From assembly GCA_003260075.1 (NCBI GenBank), contig QLIY01000150.1, forward strand, positions 64,207-128,206: a stretch of DNA of 64,000 bases. Reading direction: 5' to 3'. The DNA comes from Phallusia mammillata. Taxonomy: Eukaryota > Chordata > Ascidiacea > Phlebobranchia > Ascidiidae. Both the position numbers and the translations under genes were made by a program. Positions 43,948 to 56,800 of this stretch are shown here, one piece after another. The notes under the pieces were generated by a model that did no database searches, was not told the origin of the DNA, and saw only the letters and a list, made by a program, of their open reading frames with translations. Each line of letters starts with the position of its first letter. Position 1 is the stretch's first letter.

Positions 43948-46900
43948 GTATTTTAACTTCAAATACACATTTTAATCATATTATCAAGCTTTATCTGTTT
44001 AGTTTATTGTGTGTGTGGTTTCATCTAAAAATTGCTAAGACAGAAATTACAGTTTTTTAAAAAGATTATATATTTTAAATCAAATTTTAAACATGTTGTC
44101 AAGCTTGCTGTGTTAAGTTTTTTGTTTTTTATTTGAGATTTTATGAGACAGATAGCAAGAAATATTGAAAATATTGTACATGACCATACTGCTATACATT
44201 ATGTTACATGATTTTAGTATATTATTGTTATTTTATTATTTCTTACACAAACAAATTCAGAGGATTATGTATGAAATCACTTTGTTGATGTCACTACAGA
44301 AACAACTACTTTTTCTAGATTGCAGCTGCTATTGCAAAGAAAGAAGAAGTGGTAAATTCAGCTATCCGAGAGATTTCCACATTTTGTCATGAGCAGGATG
44401 CATGGCTGGCAGAAATTTATAGATTTGTTTCGACATGGAATGACCTTGAGTATGAAAAGTGGAAAGGTCGTCCTGCAAGGGTGATTGAAGAGCAACTAAA
44501 CGTCATTAAATTGTGGATAGATAAGGTAAACTTACTGACTTTGTATATTAGTTTTAAATTGTAATTATTTCACTTTTTCTGTTTCATTACAATCATTTTA
44601 AGTTTAGGTTGGAGAGTTGTAGGTTGTGTAAAAAGAATACAATTTATGTGTGTTGCATAATTTTATGACTTAACACGGTATATAAGTCAAAGGAACATTC
44701 GAATTAAGCAACAAGAACTTGGTCACACAAATAGCCACAAACGTCACAAACGTTCGGAACCCTCATCCCTTTATATTCGGTTTTGTAGATAAAGCGCATT
44801 TGTCCAATCAACATCTCTAGGTGAATGGTTTTTTGTTTTTAGATCTTACGTCTTTTAAAACATGATTTCGTAGTATTTAGTTTGTACGCAATGTTTTATG
44901 TTTCGCAAGAACTGCTGACTTAGTCGCATTATCAGTGCCAAGTCATGTATAACTGAGAACTTCTTCTCTCGAGTAAATGCCTTTCTCTCTCCTTTTTCCA
45001 ATATTGCTCTCTCGTTTTCGGTATATATGAAGTGTAAGAGTTGGAACTCCACTGTGAGTTTCTCGTTTAAGTTGGATATCATCTCGCTATATTTCATGTC
45101 TCTATGCGTTTACTAATCTCCTAAACCGGTCTTTGCTAAATATAATTCTAACCATATAAAATGTAGTGGCGTTGCACTTTACTTCAGGATAGGCAACTGG
45201 GATTAAAGACTCATCACAGTGGTAAAATATAACTCACTGGCAACCTGTTCTTTAATGCATAGAATCTCTCAACTTTGTCAGTGCTAATTAGCTCACACTC
45301 TAACCAAATAATTAAATAAGATACAGGTCGCTATAATGTGCTGGGATTTAATGGAAAAGTGGGTAAAACTAGTGATATACCAAGCCCACCTTGAAAGGTT
45401 CGGGGGAAAGTGAATATTCGGGCACTAGGCCTGAATCAGGCCGAACCTAAAAATCCCGCGTTTTTGAATGAACCTTTTGTTGCAGGTGAACTCACTTATG
45501 ACACTTCACACAACTTTTTGATGCATAAGCTGAACACTTAATATTAGGCAGAAGGCTTTTGTTTTTTAGATACAACAGTTAATTTAATCATAATGATTTA
45601 GATTGACGTTATCAAAAGTTTAGCCATTCATTTCGCATTCTAAAAATGTTTCTGGGCAAAAGAGCGTATTCAGCTAAAAAGTTGCGGCAAACCAAAGCTT
45701 CGGTGCATCACTAGTTAAAATATCAAATTAACTGCTGGTACAACCAGTGTTCATTCCAAACTCAACAACAAATTATGGAGCAAACTATATTGACATGGGG
45801 GGGGGGAAAGTTTAGATTAGAGAGTATTAGGTTGTGTAAAAAGAATATGAAATATGCACGAGGATTTTATGGAAAAGTTGGTAAAACTGGTGATGCCCCG
45901 AACCCACCTCAAAAGGTCAAAATGAATATTTGGTCGTAAGGCCAGCATTAGGCTGAACCTAAAAATTCTCTTTCTGATGTTCATTTTTAAGTGAATCCTG
46001 TGTTGCTGATGAAGGTAAACTCACTTATGACACCTCACATAAATTTTCTGATACAACAGCTGAACTAAAACCTAATATTTTGCAGAAGGCTTGTGTTTTC
46101 TAGATATAATTAGTCAATTTGTGATAATTTTAATTGACAATGTTAGAATAAATTGACAATATTGAAAGTTTAGACAATAATTTCGTACACTAGAAATTAC
46201 ATCGGCCAAAGAGTTTCGGGCAGACAAAGCTTCGGTGTATCACTAGTTAAAATATTAAATTAACTGCTGGTACAGCCAGTTCATTCCAAACTCAACAACA
46301 AATTATGGAGCAAACTATATTGACATCATCGATTAAATTAAGTTGCTATGCTTTTTTTACAAGTGCAGCAAGCTAACATACCAAATGCTTTTTCTTAGGT
46401 GAAGAACATGGACAGAGCGCTGGTCACCAAAAACAAACTGATATACGTGGACTGCAGAGCACCATACACATTGCTCATACCTGCACTTAACACAATATTC
46501 AGAAAACTGATTTTGGCTGTAAGTATTGGATCAAATTATTCTGTAAAATTTAATTATTCTGTAAAATTTGACTATTCTGTTTTGGTCAACTTTGTACATT
46601 TTTTGATAGATTCTTTTTAAATTAAAAACCTAAGTGATTTTTTGTTTTCGTTAGGCCATATCAGAGGCATCACATTTTGCCCTTGAAGTGACTCGCGAAG
46701 CCAAAGGTGCTTTGAAAGTTCTGAAAAACAAAAACACTGACATGAAGTCGTTTGCTGAATATGCGAGGAAAGTCACAATTTCACAATGCAGAAAAAATGA
46801 AATGACTGAAAAAGTGACATACATAAGGTGGGAAGTATTATTGCATCAATTTTTCATTTCCAAAAATACAGACAACTACATAACTGCAATATTTGAACAT

Positions 46901-49900
46901 TGGTTTATCTACTTCTTTGCAATTTAGGAGTGGATATGTGCAATTAATATATGCTGCATCTTCAAAATTATTTGTTTCAGATCCTTGTATGAAGTAGTTC
47001 GGATGACATATCGACAACTTACTCAAGATGAGGAGAAACTGGAAGAAAGAGTGAAGTCAACTTGGGAAGCTTTTCTTTATCAGGTACAGAATGAACTGAG
47101 TCCAACCAATTAAGTGTATTCTTTTATGCAACAGAGCACAAAGCTAAAAAATGATTAGATTGTATCATTTGCCAGAACAATTAATGTTCATACGGAAGTA
47201 TTTTATAAAGATAAACTATTCAAACTATTTAGGTATTTTATCATGTTTGACACTATTGGAAAAAGTACTATACAATTTGCTCGTTCTGACCAATACTGAC
47301 CATTTTTGTGTATTTATAACAATTTAAGTTTGTAATTTTTTGCAGAACATAAATAATGCTTAGGTAAATGAACCAAAATGCATTTCAGTTGAAAGATGCC
47401 ACCAATTTTGTGGCCAACCAGCGTCCAATTATCATGAAGCAGCTTGACAACGTGTTTCAAGCCCAGTACAATAAAGCAACACATGTAGCTGCTTCTGCTT
47501 CGTCTGGTAAAGCAGTGGATCCTACGGCTAATCCAAATGATGTGAGTAAAATTCAATGCAAAATATTTAAATTTTGGTAAAAATAATTCATGCCTTTTCA
47601 TAAAGCTAATTTATATGTTTAGTACAAGCTATTTTTGGTAAGTCTTGCGTTCTTTTTTTCTCACATTTATGTCAAATCTTCACATTCGTTTTGTATGTTA
47701 ATAAATAAAAAAACGTTTTGCATTCTTTTTTGTCTGCTTTTAAATTCCAGCTCATGAAATGCAAAAAAAAGATTTTTACAGAAATACCTTAAATATGTAA
47801 TTATCAGGTATACAAAACCACAATCTTCCTTATAATATTTTGTTTTTAGGTAACCATACATTTTACAGTTTTAAACCAATACATGTTCTTGTTTTAGGTG
47901 ATTAATGAGCTGACTGGAAAGATCGCTGAATATCATGATATCCACAAGCGACTTGCAGAACTCAGTCAGTATCGTGACTCGGTGTGTGGGGAACAGTACA
48001 ATCTGTGTGATCTTCAAGGGCTGGCTGAGAACATGGACAACAGATTAAACTTGTGGAAATATACCAGTATCTCCAACTACACCATTACTGATTGGAAGAC
48101 CACTGTGTTCAGGTACGCTTGATTCAAGTTAATACAAATTGATTAAAGAAGTGAAAATGTTTTAAATAGACCAATTTGATCCAATACCCTTCCGCTGTTC
48201 TGCTTTACATAATGTCACCATGTTTGCTGCTTAGGTACAAGTATTATATACATTGCCTTGTAAAATTCTTTTGTAATATGTATAAGAAAACATTCATAGA
48301 AGTCCAGTGCATTATGATTGAAAAAAATGTATGATTGTCTGAAAATTTGTGTAAAACGAAGCAAATCGCGTGGTATAATATGATAGTAATTAGTGATGGG
48401 ACGAGTACCCGGTACTCGGTACTCGGTATCGATGGTATCGAACGATTTCAGTGGTATCGATACTCGTACTCGGTATCGGTACTCGCTTCAAAACTTGGTA
48501 TCGTCCCATCACTAATAGTAATAAAACAGAGATATTGACCATTAAAGGCACAAAATGTTCTTGCACAAAATAGAAAAGTAGATTCAATTTGTTTCTCACG
48601 AAAATTGCAACTAGAAGTGTAACATGATTGAACAATTATGTAACATCGCAATTTATGTAATAGATCATACATCTGCATGACAACTTTGTGTCCTAAACAA
48701 TGCTCTAATCTTTTTTGCAGAAAATTTAATGTGCAAAATGCCTTGGAAAAGATTCAGGAATGGAAACAAGTTGCTTCTACATTTCAGGAACAACTTCCTG
48801 ATCATGATCCTGTACTGAATGGATGGAACCAGGTACAGACATAAATTTTGCCATTTTGACCCATTTTCTAAATAGTTTTTTATGATTTAATTTATTTTTG
48901 TAATTTTACTTTAAACTATTATAAACAGAAATATATACTGACAATGTAAAGATTTTTTAAACTAAATGTATGGGTTAGGGCTAAATTGGTAATTATGGAA
49001 AATTGATGTCAGTAAACATGCAAGACTTCATTATGTCATGTAGAAAACTCTTAGTACAAATCTGAGAAGAATTTTAACCAATAAACATTTAGTTACATGA
49101 TTTATAATTGTATTTTTTAGTCGCTTGATAGTATGGCAAAAGAACTGCCTCTTCTGCATCAGTTGTCAAGTGAAGCAATGAAGTCAAGACATTGGAAGGA
49201 AGTTTTTACAGGAATGGGGGAAACATTTGAAGCAGATTGGACCTTTACTGTAGATGAGCTTCTTGCATACAAACCATCACAATATGCAAACACAATCAAA
49301 AGGGTAAATTACAAAAATATGTAAAATTTTCTTTAAATCAATAAAAGTGTACATTTTCGAAGACTTATCTTTTTGTATGAATATGTTCAAATTAAAGCAT
49401 TATTATTTTTATCTAAAAGAGAGTTTTATCCCTTTGTTTTCTTTTTCAAATGGTTTAGATTTACCGAAATGCATTAGCTGAGTATTCATTGGAGCAACTG
49501 CTTCGGAAAATTAAAACAAAGTGGGAAGAGAGACAATTCCAACTTGCTAAACACATCTATGTTGTTTTTGATCCTTCTCAGGAACACAGTGATATGTCTG
49601 GTAACTTTAAAGAGTATTTTTATATGTTTTCAAAACTCTTATGTCCTAATTCACTATCTTTATATTAGGATTTGGCCAAATAAAAGTGCTCTGTTTGGCA
49701 AAGAATGCACAAAACACTATGCATTACATATGAAGATCACCTTAATAAAATCATATACATTTTTAACCTTTAAGGTTTTGAGATGCCAGCCACCAATTCC
49801 CAAGGAACACAAATGTTTCAAGCCATTGGCAGCAGTCCAGTTACTCAGGTACATAAAACTTGCACCAAGGTTTCCACAAAAGTTACACTTATTTTTCATA

Positions 49901-50811
49901 AATCGATTCTGATGCGTTTTCAGGAAAAAGACAGTGAAACATTTATTCTAGTTGGCATCGAAGGTTTGCTAAGAGAAATCTCGGATAGTCATGTGACCTT
50001 GCAAGGAATGCTCCAATCACGTCATGCTGTAGAAGTCAAAGGTGGAGCAGAGATTTGGAGTGACACACTACAGCAGGTGAATATGGATCTAGTTCTCCAT
50101 TTTACCCCAAACCTGTATTGTGTTTCATTAATATGTTTTGTGGTCTATTAAGCTTAATAGGAAAATAGGAAAAGCATGTAACTTGTACATGCATACTTGT
50201 GAAACGGTGCTTTACTTTTGTAAAACATTTTGTTGGTCATGAACCAATAAAGGTCATGACACTTTAGTCTTATAAGCAGTTTCTGATGATAATAGACAGG
50301 GATAAAACAGAATAGTTTTTGAACATGCACAAAGAATGGAACTTTTTAAATTTTATACTCAATCAAGAAAACTGGATCTTTTTTAAGGCTTATGTGTATA
50401 AAACAAAACTGTCATCTGTACCAGTGTAGGTTTGTTCCTTTCACACAGGCTTATGTTTTCATACTAGATTGGGGAAATTGTGAATCTCTGGGTTTCATGC
50501 CAAGACAAGTGGATGTACCTCACCAAAGTTTTTCAAGGGGATGTGAATCTAAGCAAGAAGTTTCCTCATCTTATATCACAATTTAATGTGGTGGATGCAA
50601 AATACAGAGAGTTTATTTCTGCCATGGCCCAAGATCCAAAAGTTCTCTCAGTTATGTCAAGGTGCAACTATTTGCAATAACAATTGTTTTCCGTATTGAC
50701 AAACGTAAATTGAGCCAGTAGTTTAAAAATAATCAACCATGAATGTCACTGACTTTACAACCTTTGCCATTTGTGCTATTCATGAAGAGCAGTTTCATAA
50801 TTTCACATCAA

Positions 50812-50873
<62 letters not shown>

Positions 50874-53800
50874 TATTCCCTTGCCCTCAAAAAAAGTTAC
50901 TCATATTGGTTGTTTTACATAAACACAAGACAAAAACATGTGAATATATCGCTTGAAGCTACATTTATTTTGTTATCTGTTAGTTTTAACCAATCACTAA
51001 AAAATTACATTTTTCTATTCTGGTACTGGTAACAGTTAAGATGAACATAAATTCATAACTGGGATCAGCCCTGAAGCGTCTATACAGACAAGCAATCACA
51101 GCACACTCATTTATACCGGCTGATTCGGTATAGCGCCTTCAATGGCCTGGGGTACTGGTAACATGTATTAATTACCATGAACAAAAACAGAACTGCTTTT
51201 GATTTGGTGTACAATAAACACATTTCATTGCAGATCTTTTAACAATTGCTGTTGTTATCGTAAGTGCAAAGAATTTAGAATGTCTGCACTACAATGTTGT
51301 CATCATATGCAAACTGCTTGGTGGTTAAAATTTTAAATCTAAGTTTTATTTATGTTTCTGCAGACTGCATGGGCAGAAGGGTTGGCGAGAAATGCAAGGT
51401 GAAGTTTTACGGAAACATCTCATTAACTGCATCGGGATAGAAGAGGAACTCTTGTATGGAATATCTTCACTTCTCGAGAATTTTAGATCTCGTTTTCCCA
51501 GGTTGGTATATTACATAAAAAAAGACCAAAATAAAACAATTTTAACCAAAAATACAGATTTTTACAGCACCTATGAATTGTATACAGAGGAATTCAGTTA
51601 ATCACATAATTAATGTACCAAGTTTTATTGTTCCCTTTGTAAGATGTTTCATCAAATGTCCACTGTACAATTGAGTGATTGATGCAATAAATGCATTTAA
51701 CCAGATTTATCAGTATCTCTAATTTATGTACACACACTGTTTAAAGAGAATGGATAAAGTGGATCTGTAAAGTTTTGTTTAATTTAAATGTGATTTTTAG
51801 GTTGCATTTTCTCTGTGATGAAGACTGCATCCGTCTTCTTGGCATTTCTCGTCAGCCAAAAGCGCTTGTACCTTATGTAAGGAAATGCTTCACCAGTATT
51901 CGGTCTGTAGATTTCAGTCTTCCCAAAACTGATGGAAAGCAATCTCGCACTGCAATGACGTCTTTGGACCAGGAACTTCACTCCCACAGGTACATTAGCA
52001 TATGTTTGTTGTTGTCCAAAACTGTGTGATTGTCTCACACAAAAGTTTTATTTGGATTGAAAAACTCATGTGAATATAAGGGGTATTATCCTAGAATATG
52101 CATTTGCTATGTAACAGGTTTGTTTGGTTGTAAGCCACCCTAAATTAAAAATTATTTATTATAAGCTGCATGCTGGGGTGTCAAAAATAATCCAATGTGT
52201 ATGTTGTGATGCTAAGAAATGTGTGAAAGTAATGTATACAATGTCAAAAATACTAAACTAAACCTGTGTCAAAGTGCAGGTGGGTAAAAACTGCGTGACA
52301 TAAGAAAAACTTAGCCACTGTCGATTGTAAGCTGCACAAAAATTAGGGTCTTCATAAGCTGCAATAACAATCAAATAAATCTGATATGGTAACTCCATAA
52401 TGTAGAGATGTGGCAAGAGCTCAACAGCTAGTGACTACAACCAACATTACAATGTTTGATTTGAAAATGCTTAGCTGAAATTGTTTGCGAAATGTTGCAT
52501 CACCGCCCTCCATAATCCTATGTTCCCTTGTGACATTTTAACTTTTAAACGAATATGTTTTATTAAGGCTTGAAGTGACCAGTGTTGTTGGCACTTACAA
52601 AGAAGTTGTTGAGATTGAACCTCTCCCTGCACACACTGACGCCACCTGGTGGTTAAGTTGTCTTGATGACAGGATAAAAAAGTCTTTGTGTCAGCAATTG
52701 AAAAGTTTAATTGAATACAAACTGCAAGAAGGTACACTTTTAGGACTACAAGTACAGACTCAAACATATTAAATACTGAAATAATAAACATCGAATAAAT
52801 GATTTAGACAATTTTAAATCAACAAACTTTAAATGTTTTTATTTTTTAAATCTTGCATGCATAAGAGTTAAAGAAAATTGATTTGCACAAATGTTAAAAA
52901 AAACATTATTATAGCAACTTTTTTGCTTAGATGCCCCGAGTGCTACAGATGCAATAAATGATGTTTATGATCTTGAAGCTGTTGCAGATGAAGTCAACCC
53001 ACAAACTTCACAATACAGGTATAAACTTTTCTTCTAATCATTTTTTGAATATGAGTACAGTAAATGTTTATTATTTACTTTTTACCAATTGTTGTTGTTA
53101 TATAAAGATCTCTTTTGGGGTACAACGTAAGGCGATTGCCAGTTAAAATGTCTAAAAAAATTCAACAATTTTGAATTAATGTCATATCGACCTAAATGCT
53201 TTCACATTGCATTAAAAGTTGTTGGTAGTAAAATTAAAATTCATCTTTTTTATATTTTTTAAAGGTTGAGTTCCTTTTTTCGTAATTTTTGTTGTAAAAA
53301 TGTAATCAATCCTACTTTTTCAGACATTGGCTTCTTCGATATCCATGTCAAGTCAACTTGCTTGCCGATGCAGTGCTCTGGTTTAGGGGAGTAGAAAAGT
53401 ATTTACGATATCAGTCTGGCACAGAGGATTTTGAAAGAATTAAGAAAGAGACTGTCTTCCAATTAAAACAACTCGGGTAAACAAAACATTTCACTATGTT
53501 TTGTCTTGTTCTTTGGTAAAAACTTTACCTTTATGCTTTCCCAAAAAAATGGTTCAAATGTTTTTACCAGGTTTGCAATAAAATTTAGTCTTGAAAAGCT
53601 TCATATTTCATTCAACAAACATTTAAGAGTTGTTTGTATTTTTTTGTTCTTAGACAAGCCATGCAGGACAGCATGGAGGCATCAACCAAAACTTCAGCAC
53701 AAAAACGATTGCAGTCTGTTTTGTCTGCCCTCATTATGCAAACTGTTTATCATCGAGATATTCTAAAGAAGCTTGAAAGTAATGAAACTAAATCAACCAA

Positions 53801-56800
53801 AGAATATGAGTGGCAAAGTATTTTAAAGTAAGTCTTTGAAAAAATAGATTTTTCTATCATTTTTGTGTGGCTAAAATTGCTTTTATTTAGGTTCACTTGG
53901 CTTTTTTGCACAATGTTATGGTTTCAATATACACTTGAACCTGGAAACATTTTATTTTCAGCTCTGCCGTTGCTTGTTTATTACAAAGCAAATCAAGGAG
54001 TTTTGACATTTAGTTTTTTTTTTCAGTTTTTTTTTTTCAGTGTTAGGCAATGGGTTATTTTTTTTTCTTTTAAAAGTATCATTTGAAGTGTGTAAAGGAA
54101 CAAATTTAAAAACCTACAATTGACCCTAAATGCAGAGTATTTTGTTGATGAAATAATTATAATGTGCTGTAGCCTTAAGTGAGGAACTGTNGGTCAATTG
54201 ACCAGATTTTATTTGACCGGTCAAATGCCCAACCCTAGCCTTAAGTGAGGAACTGTGTATTGCAACAAGCACTTTCTGTACCATGCATTTTTTTGTTCTG
54301 GTTTTCAGTCTGTTCAGAATATTACCATTTTCAAATTAAAATCTATTTTCAGATACTCTGCTGACATTGTTGACTACACTGGAATGGATCTAAAACTTGA
54401 AGAAGTAATTGAAGGTTATCCCCACTCCTCCTTAACAAAATCGTTTGTGGCTGGAGATTGCCACGTTGATCAACTCAGTCACAAAACGCCTTATGGTTTC
54501 GAGTATTATGGAATTCCCAAAAGCTCAGACCACAGAATAGGTGGGGTTGGCATGACGACAATCATAACTCCAGCAACAGAAAGGTAAACAACTTATATTT
54601 ATACCTGACAGTTTAACATAAAAAAACTGTACAAAAGGTTTTTGAGGAGATACTAAAGATTATGTCGAAATCAGCAACAGATATCTGACATAACTTTGTT
54701 CTCATGTTACTATTTAGCTCCCCCCCCCCGAAAGGTAAACAACTTATATTTATACCTGACAGTTTAACATAAAAAAAACTGTACAAAAGGTTTTTGAGGA
54801 GATACTAAAGATTATATCGAAATCAGCAACAGATATCTGACATAACTTTGTTCTCATGTTACTACTTAGCCAACTTCACATGGTTATGATATTAAAATCA
54901 TTTGATATTTAGGTACTATGTGATTTTTGTGAATACAAAGGTTTTTATTGTGTCCTTTTAGACTAGACTTTTTTATTGTGTCCTTTCTGAGCATTAACCT
55001 TCACAAAGCCCAGGAAGAATGTGTGTTCTAATCTTCAATTTGTTATTAGATGCCTTGTCAACCTGGCAATCACGCAGCAACTTGGTAGATGTGGTGGATT
55101 GTTTGGACCCAGTAATGTAGGAAAGTCTGTGGTGATTTCTGAATTGGCAAGGGCTTTTGGCAAACAATATATTCCCCCCCCCCATTTGTTATTAGATGCC
55201 TTGTCAACCTGGCAATCACGCAGCAACTTGGCCGATGTGGTGGATTGTTTGGACCCAGTAATGTTGGAAAGTCTGTGGTGATATCTGAACTGGCAAGAGC
55301 TTTTGGCAAACAATATATCAACCTCAGTTGTTCAGATGATCTCACCATTTCAATAATAAAGAGGTATAAGTCTAATTCACAGAATAATTTATCTACACAA
55401 TTATTTTCTGCAAGACTTTGTATTTTTACGAACACATTAAAAAACATGAAGCATTGCAGACCAAAGTGTCATTGTAAAGATAACTTAGCAGCATAAAATA
55501 AATGTGGTTGTATTTTTCAGAACATTGTGTGGCATGATACAGACTGGATCTTGGTTGTGTTTTGACCATGCTGAGCATCTAAAGCAAACGACTCTTTCTA
55601 TACTGTCCCAGTACATCAAACAGATACAAGATGCATATGCTTCATTGAGACAATCATTTGACACAGAGTACACTGTCCATGGAAATAGCAACAGAAAAAC
55701 ACTGAAGGTATTGAAAGTGTTCTAAAGTTACATGTTTTAGAAAAGACAAATTGTATGTTTAAAAGCATTAAGCAAACAAAAAAATAGTTCCTCATGTCTC
55801 AATACTATTTCAGCAATAAAATGTAAATATTTGTTATGAAGACAGCACAATCGTTTATAAAAAAGTATTGGCTTGTATTTTTTTTAGTTTGGACCATTTA
55901 AAACTCTAAGTTATATTAAAATTTTAAAAGTTATTTTATTTTTTTAATTTTGAAACTTTTTTATTTAATTTAAAAAAACTTGCCAATGGATATTGATTTC
56001 TGCAGTAGATATTTTTTTAAACTTTCTTTTTTTTTGCCAGAGAAGCAACTCAGTAACAACTCTGCACTCTGGAAGTACTGCATGGCATCCTCAGGTGTTA
56101 AAGTCATTCCTGCATATACTCAACTTGATGCCATATGAAGATATCGACATCAACTCTAACCCATCAGATGATGCAGTTGGAGTTGGAAGTCTTGTTTTTG
56201 ACAACAAACTGCTCACTATGAAAAGTGGTTTTGGGCTTTTTATGGCATTTACAACACAGCCTGGGTTGGTAGAAAATGTTTTTTGTCAATTGGTTATAAT
56301 TGTAAATGGCAAGTGTTACTCAGGTGCCGGAAATCAACAACAGTTGACAATTAGGCACAATTAGTGTTATCTTTTATAAATATGNAGTTGGAGTTGGAAG
56401 TCTTGTTTTTGACAACAAACTGCTCACTGTGAAAAGTGGTTTTGGACTTTTTATGGCATTTACAACACAGCCTGGGTTGGTAGAAAATGTTTTTTGTCAA
56501 TTGGTTATAATTATAAATAGCAAGTGTTACTCAGGCGCCAGAAATTAACAACAGCTGACAATTAGGCACAATTAGTGTTATCATTCAAAAATACGTTGAA
56601 GGTGTCTGTTGATTGAAGTATTTTTTAAAAAACTTAACAAACTTCTAGGTTTTCTGGCCACACATATAGTATGGCCTTTCAAATAGGAATATTACACAAG
56701 AATTCGTTTGTCAATTTTAAAATGACCTCATATTGATATTGTGATGACAAAAAGTTGTGTAATAAGTCTCTGGTTAGCATTTGTGTCATATTGTTTTTTA

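Noticed and set aside
50739-51032. 97-codon frame with a polyglycine stretch
   Set aside because: The glycines are the translation of the 58-G run inside an intron.
55050-55363. Tandem duplicated Walker A exon as a true second nucleotide site
   Set aside because: The first copy lacks a donor and ends at a C-run, the copies differ almost only silently, and no dynein has two adjacent AAA1 P-loops.
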